A program made the position numbers and the translations under genes. From Massilia violaceinigra (GTDB lineage Bacteria; Pseudomonadota; Gammaproteobacteria; Burkholderiales; Burkholderiaceae_D), in assembly GCF_002752675.1 (NCBI RefSeq), contig NZ_CP024608.1:1488001-1552000 (forward strand): DNA of 64,000 nucleotides, written 5' to 3'. Under the pieces are notes generated by a model that was not told where the DNA came from, made no database searches, and saw only the letters and a program-made list of their open reading frames with translations. Below, one piece after another: positions 58,241 to 64,000 of this stretch; the first letter of the stretch is position 1; the number at the start of each line of letters is the position of its first letter.

Positions 58241-58325
58241 TTCCCGCGAAGGCGGGAACCCAAGTCCGTTGCTCAGTTCTCGACTGCGCTGGTAACTTGG
58301 GTTCCCGCCTTCGCGGGAACGACGG
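58235..58325. repeat. Inverted-repeat element, family A copy 4: perfect 31-bp arms
   Basis: Arms 58235-58265 and 58295-58325 are exact reverse complements over 31 bases: CCGTCGTTCCCGCGAAGGCG then GGAACCCAAGT, with a 29-base loop. It shares the ends CGTCGTTCCCGCG and GGGAACCCAAG with copy 2, but it lacks the longer middle part of copies 2 and 3. Confidence 0.9.
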
Positions 58326-58425
58326 TTTTACGTGTGACGGGCGACGGGCGCCGTGCGCCGGCGGATGACTAACGGTCTGTCAACTGGTACCGACAGCGTA
58401 CCAGCAGCCTGCCGCCAGCCTGCAA

Positions 58426-58968
58426 TCAGTGCCGGCGACCCGACGCCCGCAGCGCCGCTTCGCGTTCCATCCCGCGCTCTTCCTTGAGCATCTTGGCCTT
58501 GATCCGGTTGCGCTTGAGCGGCGACAGGTATTCCACGAACACCTTGCCCATCAAATGGTCCATTTCGTGCTGGATGCACACAGCCATCAAGCCATCCGCG
58601 CTCAGCTCGAACGGCTTGCCTTCGGCATCGAGCGCGCTGACCTTGATCTGGGCAGGGCGCTCCACACCGTCGTAGATGCCTGGCACCGACAGGCAGCCTT
58701 CATCGTAAACCTGCTTCTCAGCGCTTGCCCAAACGATCTTGGGATTGATGAACACGCGCAGGTCGTCCTTGGTCTCGGACGTATCGACGATGATCAGTTG
58801 CTCATGCACGTCAACCTGGCTTGCGGCCAGGCCCACGCCGGGCGCGTCGTACATGGTCTCGGCCATGTCGGCCACCAGTTTGGTGATGCGCTCGCCGAAT
58901 TCGGTGACCGGCTTGGCCACCTTGTGGAGGCGCGCGTCAGGGTAGCGGAGAATATTCAGTATTGCCAT
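58426..58968 (-). CDS. def: Peptide deformylase
   Basis: The 180-residue metalloenzyme removes the formyl group from new proteins. It has all three motifs: GVGLAASQ (about 45-52), EGCLSVPG with the metal-binding Cys, and QHEMDHLMG with two His and the catalytic Glu. It begins [20 protein letters not shown]. The C-terminal tail ([20 protein letters not shown]) is a little longer than in E. coli. It is divergent from the LysM gene. Confidence 0.95.
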   Translation of the reverse strand: MAILNILRYPDARLHKVAKPVTEFGERITKLVADMAETMYDAPGVGLAASQVDVHEQLIIVDTSETKDDLRVFINPKIVWASAEKQVYDEGCLSVPGIYDGVERPAQIKVSALDAEGKPFELSADGLMAVCIQHEMDHLMGKVFVEYLSPLKRNRIKAKMLKEERGMEREAALRASGRRH

Positions 58969-59250
58969 AGGTCTAGTAATTTCGATAACAATTCGGTGAT
59001 AATTTCAAGTGCTCATACGCATAAGATTCTAAAACACAACAAAAACACAACAGACCCACAACTGGGTTGAGCATGGTTTTTCTTGCTAGTTCAAGGATTT
59101 ATGTGCAGAATTTGATCCAGTTCGGCAAGCCTTATCATCGATATCGTCGATAGGGTAGCGTTAAATCGCGCTGTCTCTTGCGCTGTGGCTGGCAAGGTGA
59201 CGTGTCCAGCTAGCAATTCCGTGTTAATGCCGCACTTTACGGACATCTCA

Positions 59251-60354
59251 ATGAAAAATTTTAGCACAGTCGGCGTCCGCGTAGCGGTTGTGGCGCTTTT
59301 TGCGGGACTGCTCGCAGCCCCGACCCAAGCGGCCACCTGCGAATTCCGGCCCAATGCCCCTGACCAGCATCTGGTGGTCAAGGGCGACACCTTGTGGGAT
59401 ATTTCCGGCAAGTTTCTGGAGCACCCATGGTGCTGGCCCCAGGTATGGGGACTGAACAAGGAAGAGATCCGCAACCCGCACTGGATTTATCCGGGGCAGG
59501 TGATCTACTTCGACCGCAAAAACAACCGCTTGTCGTTGTCCCGTCCGGGTAGCGGCGATGGCTCGGGCAGCGCCAATGGCGTGCTGCGCCTGTCGCCCCA
59601 GGTGCGTACCGAAGGCTTGGGCAAGGATGCGATCCAGGCCATTCCGTCGGGCGTGATCGAGCCGTTCCTGTCGCAGCCGCTGATCGTCGACGCCGACGAG
59701 CTCAAGGGCTCGCCGCGCATCGCCGCAGCCCAGGAAGGCCATGTCTACCTCGGCAAGGACGACAAGATTTACGTTCGCGGCAACCTCAAGGGTGGCAGCT
59801 CGTTCCAGGTGTTCCGTCCGGGCACTCCGCTCAAGGATCCGGAAAACGGCAAGCTGGTCGCTTATGAAGCGGTGTACCTGGGCACGGCCAAGCTGTTTGC
59901 CGAAGCCAAGCCGGGCGTCGACGTGCACACCTTCATGGTCGCCACGTCCAAGCAGGAAATCGGCGTGGGCGACCTGCTGATTCCGGCGCCGCCGACCGTC
60001 ATGCGCAACTATATGCCGCACCCGCCCGATCAAAAGGTCGACGCGCGCGTCATGGGCGTGTATTCGGGCGTGACCCATGCCGGCCAGAACCAGGTGGTCA
60101 GCATTAACCGCGGCACGCTTGACGGCGTCGATGTCGGCACCGTTCTCCAGCTGTACAATCTGGGCAAACGTGTGGTCGACCCGGGTGCCGCAAAAACGGG
60201 CATCCTTCGTACCACGAAACCGACGATCAAGCTGCCTGACGAACAGTCCGGCACCCTGTTCATCTTCCGCACGTTCAAGCGCGTGTCGTACGGCTTGATC
60301 ATGCAGGTAACCGAGCCGGTGGAAGTCGGCGACGTGGCCAGATCACCGGAGTAA
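59251..60354 (+). CDS. Exported LysM-domain protein
   Basis: The 367-residue protein has a signal peptide (about residues 1-27, ending PTQAA) and one LysM domain (about 40-90: HLVVKGDTLWDISGKFLEHP, WCWPQVWGLNKEEIRNPHWI, YPGQVIYF), which should bind peptidoglycan. The remaining ~270 residues form a beta-rich part with a repeated fold around VYLGKDDKIYVRGNLKGG and VVSINRGTLDGVDVGTVLQL, of unknown role. ATG 59251 is chosen because the signal peptide begins there. In betaproteobacteria it is regularly found before dprA, seven bases away here. Confidence 0.85.
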   Translation: MKNFSTVGVRVAVVALFAGLLAAPTQAATCEFRPNAPDQHLVVKGDTLWDISGKFLEHPWCWPQVWGLNKEEIRNPHWIYPGQVIYFDRKNNRLSLSRPGSGDGSGSANGVLRLSPQVRTEGLGKDAIQAIPSGVIEPFLSQPLIVDADELKGSPRIAAAQEGHVYLGKDDKIYVRGNLKGGSSFQVFRPGTPLKDPENGKLVAYEAVYLGTAKLFAEAKPGVDVHTFMVATSKQEIGVGDLLIPAPPTVMRNYMPHPPDQKVDARVMGVYSGVTHAGQNQVVSINRGTLDGVDVGTVLQLYNLGKRVVDPGAAKTGILRTTKPTIKLPDEQSGTLFIFRTFKRVSYGLIMQVTEPVEVGDVARSPE

Positions 60355-60361
60355 AACCGCC

Positions 60362-61492
60362 GTGCAAGACACGGACCCCGCCCATCCCGTCAGCCAGGCC
60401 GAACGCCTGGCTGCCTGGGTACGCCTGGAGCAGACCCCGGGCGTGGGGCCCGGTACGGCGCACCGTCTGCTTTCCCGCTTCGGCACCCCGCAGTCCATCT
60501 TTTCCGCCTCCCATCTTTCCTTGCGCGAGCTTGTCTCCGACAGCGTTGCGCGCGCCCTGTGCGAGCCCATGCCGCACGCTTGCGCCGCCTACCTCGACAC
60601 CGTGCACGACTGGCTGGCCCAGCCCGATCACCATCTTCTCACGCCCGACGATCCCGCTTTCCCGCCGCTGCTGCGCGAACTGGCCATGCCGCCCCTGCTG
60701 CTGTACGCCGCCGGCCGCGTCGCGCTGCTGTCGGCGCCGGCGGTGGCCGTGGTCGGCAGCCGCAATGCCACCGGGCAGGGCGCGGCCAATGCGCGCGCCT
60801 TCGCCAGTGCGCTCAGCGGCGCCGGCCTGACCATTGTGTCCGGGCTGGCGCTGGGCATCGATGCCGCCGCCCACGATGGCGGCTTGCGCGGTCCGGGCTC
60901 GACCGTGGCCGTGACCGGCACCGGGGCCGACCGCATTTATCCGCGCCGCAATGAAGAGCTGGCCAGACGCATCGCCGAAGAAGGTTGCATCGTCAGTGAG
61001 TACCCACTCGGCACCGGCCCTTCGCCCGGCAACTTCCCGCGCCGAAATCGCCTGATCAGCGGCATGTGCTGCGCCGTGCTGGTGGTCGAGGCCGCCGCCG
61101 GCTCGGGTTCGCTGATCACCGCCAGGCTGGCGGCCGAGCAGGGGCGCGACGTGTTCGCCATTCCCGGTTCGATCCATTCTCCGCTGTCCAAGGGCTGCCA
61201 TAGCCTGATCCGCGACGGCGCCACCCTGGTCGACTGCGTCGACGACATCCTGATTCCATTGCAGGTCGCGCCGCTGGCCACCCTGGACGTGGCGGCGCCG
61301 GAGACGGCCATCCGCGACGCCGGCCAGCTGGCGCTGCTCGACGCGCTGGCGTACGAACCGAGCGGCGCCGATGCGCTGGCCGCGCTGACCGGCAGCGACC
61401 CGGGCACGCTGGCGGGCCAGCTGCTGGCACTGGAACTTGCCGGTCATCTTGAACGATTGCCGGGCGGATTGTTCCAGCGCGTAAAGCGGTAA
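60362..61492 (+). CDS. dprA: DNA-processing protein DprA
   Basis: The 376-residue protein has an N-terminal SAM-like helical part, a Rossmann-like core (about 115-310: VAVVGSRNATGQGAANARAF, SGLALGIDAAAHDGGL, GSGSLITARLAAEQGRDVFA, NRLISGMCCAVLVVEA) and a C-terminal winged helix (about 320-376). DprA loads RecA on incoming single-stranded DNA in natural transformation. It starts with GTG at 60362. smg follows after 66 bases. Confidence 0.94.
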   Translation: MQDTDPAHPVSQAERLAAWVRLEQTPGVGPGTAHRLLSRFGTPQSIFSASHLSLRELVSDSVARALCEPMPHACAAYLDTVHDWLAQPDHHLLTPDDPAFPPLLRELAMPPLLLYAAGRVALLSAPAVAVVGSRNATGQGAANARAFASALSGAGLTIVSGLALGIDAAAHDGGLRGPGSTVAVTGTGADRIYPRRNEELARRIAEEGCIVSEYPLGTGPSPGNFPRRNRLISGMCCAVLVVEAAAGSGSLITARLAAEQGRDVFAIPGSIHSPLSKGCHSLIRDGATLVDCVDDILIPLQVAPLATLDVAAPETAIRDAGQLALLDALAYEPSGADALAALTGSDPGTLAGQLLALELAGHLERLPGGLFQRVKR

Positions 61493-61558
61493 GAAACCGC
61501 GCAAGGGGCGCACGGACGGGGCTTGTGCCCAAGCGAGCTTAACTGATAGAGTAGAGCC

Positions 61559-62023
61559 ATGTTCGATATCCTTGTCTACCTTTACGAGACGTACTACCGC
61601 CCCGATGCCTGCCCCGAGCCGGCCGCGCTGGCGCGTAAACTGTCCGCTGTCGGTTTCGACGATGTCGAGATCTCGGAAGCACTCGTGTGGCTGACCGACC
61701 TGACCGAAATGGCGGGCGACGAGACCAATCTGTCGTTCACCTCCAGCGGCACCCGCTTTTACGTGCAGCAAGAATACGATGCGCTCGGCAGTGCCGCGGT
61801 CGGCTTCATCCAGTTCCTCGAAAGCGCGAGCGTGCTCAGCCCTGTGCAGCGCGAAATCGTCATCGAGCGCGCGCTGGCGCTGGAAGAGTCGCCCGTGGGC
61901 CTGGGCAAGCTCAAGATCATCGTGCTGATGCTGCTGTGGAGCCAGGGCAAGGAACCGGACGCGCTGATGTTCGACGACCTGTTCGGCTCCGACGACGAGC
62001 AGGCTCCCCGCCTGCTGCATTGA
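61559..62023 (+). CDS. smg: Smg/DUF494 family protein
   Basis: The 154-residue protein begins [20 protein letters not shown] and ends [16 protein letters not shown]. It has the Smg patterns [25 protein letters not shown] and [20 protein letters not shown], and is acidic and helical. Smg is a conserved protein of unknown function encoded between dprA and a topoisomerase gene in many proteobacteria, which is exactly the context here. Confidence 0.92.
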   Translation: MFDILVYLYETYYRPDACPEPAALARKLSAVGFDDVEISEALVWLTDLTEMAGDETNLSFTSSGTRFYVQQEYDALGSAAVGFIQFLESASVLSPVQREIVIERALALEESPVGLGKLKIIVLMLLWSQGKEPDALMFDDLFGSDDEQAPRLLH

Positions 62024-62281
62024 GTCCGGCCGGCGCCGCCCGCGCAAGCCCGGCGGCGTTCCCGTTTTCCCGTCCACGCAACGCTTTTCTCCCGCTGCCG
62101 GCAAGATTGTGCGCTTTGGCATGCAGTGGCTACTTGCGGATTTCCCGACAACCCGCTTATCATTGGCCGCTCTATCGGATTGTTACAATTTCGATATCAG
62201 GCCGGCAAAATGCCGCCTGCTGCGGCCAAGCATGTATGATGCGCGGGCCGAACCACTTAATATAGTACGACGAGAAAACCT

Positions 62282-64000
62282 ATGACCAAAACCCTCATCA
62301 TCGCCGAGAAGCCCTCCGTCGCGAACGATATCGCCAAGACGCTGGGCGGCTTCACCAAGCACGATGAGTACTTCGAATCGGACGAATATGTCCTGTCGTC
62401 GGCTGTCGGCCACCTGCTGGAAATCGCGGTGCCGGAAGAGCACGACGTCAAGCGCGGCAAGTGGAGCTTTGCCCACCTGCCCATGATTCCCCCGTATTTC
62501 GCGCTCAACCCGATCGCCAAGACCGAAGCACGCCTCAAGGTCTTGAACAAGCTGATCAAGCGCAAGGATGTCACCCAACTGATCAACGCATGCGATGCCG
62601 GGCGCGAAGGCGAGCTGATTTTCCGCCTGATCGCGCAGAACGCCAAGGCCAAGCAGCCGATCAAGCGCCTGTGGCTGCAATCGATGACGCCGGGCGCGAT
62701 CCGCGACGGCTTCACGCAACTGCGCAGCGACGAAGAAATGCTGCCGCTGGCCGACGCCGCGCGCTGCCGTTCGGAAGCGGACTGGCTGATCGGCATCAAC
62801 GGCACCCGCGCCATGACCGCCTTCAACTCCAAGGAAGGCGGCTTCTACCTGACCACCGTGGGCCGCGTGCAAACGCCGACCCTGTCGATCGTGGTCGAGC
62901 GCGAAGACAAGATCAAGAAATTCATCTCGCGCGATTACTGGGAAGTGCGCGCCGAGTTCGTGTGCGCCGCCGGCGTGTACGAAGGGCGCTGGCTCGACCA
63001 GTCCTTCAAGAAGGACGAGAACGACCCCGAGAAGCGCCCCGAGCGCCTGTGGAGCAAGGCAGCGGCCGACAGCATCGCCATGGCTTGCAAGGGCCGCCAG
63101 GGCAATGTAACGGAAGAATCGAAGCCGACCACCTCGATGGCGCCGGCCCTGTTCGACCTGACCAGCCTGCAGCGCGAAGCCAACGGCCGTTTCGGCTTTT
63201 CGGCCAAGAACACGCTCGGCCTGGCCCAGGCGCTGTATGAAAAGCACAAGGTGCTGACGTACCCGCGTACCGATTCGCGCCATCTGCCGGAAGACTACAT
63301 CAACACCGTCAAGGACACCATGGTGAGCCTGGCGGAAAACAATAACTACCACCAGTTCGCCAAGCAGATCACCGACAAGGGCTGGGTCAAGCCGAACAAG
63401 CGCATCTTCGACAACACCAAGATCTCGGATCACTTCGCGATCATCCCGACCACGCTGGCGCCGAAGAATCTGTCGGAGCCGGAACAGAAGCTGTACGACC
63501 TGGTCACGCGCCGTTTCATGGCCGTGTTCTTCCCGCCTGCGGAATTCCAGGTCACCACCCGCTTTACCGAAGTGTCCGGCCACCAGTTCAAGACTGAAGG
63601 CAAGGTCATGACCAATCCGGGCTGGCTGGCGATCTACGGCAAGGAAGCGTCGACCGACAGCGACAAGGACGACAACACCGGCGGCAACCTGGTTCCCGTG
63701 GCCAAGGGTGAAAAAGTGCAGACCGAAAAAGTCAGCCCGAACGCCCTGGTCACCAAGCCGCCCGCGCGCTATTCGGAAGCGACCCTGCTGTCGGCCATGG
63801 AAGGCGCCGGCAAGCTGATCGACGACGATGAACTGCGCGACGCCATGGCCGGCAAGGGCCTAGGCACGCCAGCGACGCGCGCGGCCATCATCGAAGGCTT
63901 GCTGGGCGAGCGCTACCTGCTGCGCGAAGGGCGCGAACTGATTCCGACCGCCAAGGCATCGCAACTGATGACTTTGCTCCGCGGCCTCGGCGTGAACGAA
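62282..64000 (+). CDS. topB: DNA topoisomerase III, 3' end outside window
   Basis: The 573 visible codons run to the window edge with no stop. The protein starts MTKTLIIAEKPSVANDIAKT, has the Toprim motif NACDAGREGELIFRLIAQNA, and the catalytic Tyr in VLTYPRTDSRHLPEDYI. It also shows IINGTRAMTAF-like IGINGTRAMTAFNSKEGGFY and GLGTPATRAAIIEGLL, matching type IA topoisomerase III rather than topoisomerase I. It relaxes or decatenates DNA by single-strand passage. The zinc-finger or C-terminal tail is not in view. Confidence 0.93.
   Translation, partial: MTKTLIIAEKPSVANDIAKTLGGFTKHDEYFESDEYVLSSAVGHLLEIAVPEEHDVKRGKWSFAHLPMIPPYFALNPIAKTEARLKVLNKLIKRKDVTQLINACDAGREGELIFRLIAQNAKAKQPIKRLWLQSMTPGAIRDGFTQLRSDEEMLPLADAARCRSEADWLIGINGTRAMTAFNSKEGGFYLTTVGRVQTPTLSIVVEREDKIKKFISRDYWEVRAEFVCAAGVYEGRWLDQSFKKDENDPEKRPERLWSKAAADSIAMACKGRQGNVTEESKPTTSMAPALFDLTSLQREANGRFGFSAKNTLGLAQALYEKHKVLTYPRTDSRHLPEDYINTVKDTMVSLAENNNYHQFAKQITDKGWVKPNKRIFDNTKISDHFAIIPTTLAPKNLSEPEQKLYDLVTRRFMAVFFPPAEFQVTTRFTEVSGHQFKTEGKVMTNPGWLAIYGKEASTDSDKDDNTGGNLVPVAKGEKVQTEKVSPNALVTKPPARYSEATLLSAMEGAGKLIDDDELRDAMAGKGLGTPATRAAIIEGLLGERYLLREGRELIPTAKASQLMTLLRGLGVNE

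Larger units (their letters stand above)
58077..58425. other. 349-base fmt-def gap filled with repeats
   Basis: No gene is present. The gap holds a 19-base tandem array (58147-58240) and family A copy 4 (58235-58325), with short flanks. Since fmt lies downstream of def on the minus strand, both repeats sit between the two genes of what is usually one def-fmt operon. Confidence 0.65.

Overview
The window is a stretch of chromosomal housekeeping sequence from a GC-rich betaproteobacterium. Gene order points to the Oxalobacteraceae (Massilia/Duganella/Janthinobacterium-like): a PII-AmtB operon led by a TorF-type porin, gshA-gshB followed by EIIA(Man)-HPr-EI, metX-metW, rsmB-DUF4390-ntrY-ntrX, a DUF3567 gene, and fmt/def opposite a LysM-dprA-smg-topB run. 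The taxonomic placement is inferred from family content and order, not from a search. There is no rRNA or tRNA gene, no insertion sequence, no prophage and no CRISPR array. Both ends cut genes: comM/yifB on the left and topB on the right.

Layout. 1-4 kb: the 5' end of comM, a secreted serine beta-lactamase-like hydrolase, and a divergent unit of hpf-terC against an nhaR-like LysR gene. 4-11 kb is the most accessory part: a large SMI1/KNR4-like protein, an alginate-lyase-like lipoprotein with a long Pro/Val repeat linker, a small membrane protein flanked by a decayed partial copy and the intact copy of a monooxygenase-like gene, and a TetR regulator with a clear operator. 11-14 kb: the nitrogen operon porin-glnK-amtB, preceded by a good sigma54 promoter and two NtrC-like enhancer sites. 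14-19 kb: glutathione synthesis (gshA, gshB) and the cytoplasmic phosphotransfer proteins of a regulatory PTS. 19-24.6 kb: metX-metW, an M48 peptidase, a pseudouridine synthase, exonuclease III and pyrE. 24.6-26.2 kb: a two-gene HEPN module and a divergent endonuclease V. 26.2-29.7 kb: gatCAB. 30-37 kb: the rod-shape/elongasome operon mreBCD-mrdA-rodA-rlpA. 37-43 kb: a minus-strand run of argS, SPOR protein, dsbA, SDR, birA, coaX and a second SPOR protein. 43.7-49.5 kb: rsmB, DUF4390, ntrY, an ntrX-like regulator lacking the AAA+ domain, a degenerate CobW-like protein, and DUF3567. 49.9-52.5 kb: a glutamine amidotransferase, an EAL-HDOD protein and an SPW membrane protein. 52.8-58.9 kb: metH, an orphan BrnA-like antitoxin, fmt and def. 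59.2-64 kb: LysM protein, dprA, smg and topB.

Most genes are core metabolism, translation or envelope genes. The non-routine signals are mainly intergenic. A family of long, near-perfect inverted repeats with a shared core lies between genes at about 15.6, 19.3, 52.6 and 58.2 kb, often beside short tandem repeats. A second repeat family is built on a GGGGTCAGA/TCTGACCCC core. The best candidates for something little described are the HEPN-plus-partner pair, the P-loop-less CobW-like protein fused into the ntrYX operon, the AAA+-less NtrX, the partial duplication at 8.9/9.8 kb, and a possible minus-strand small RNA ending at about 8.7 kb.
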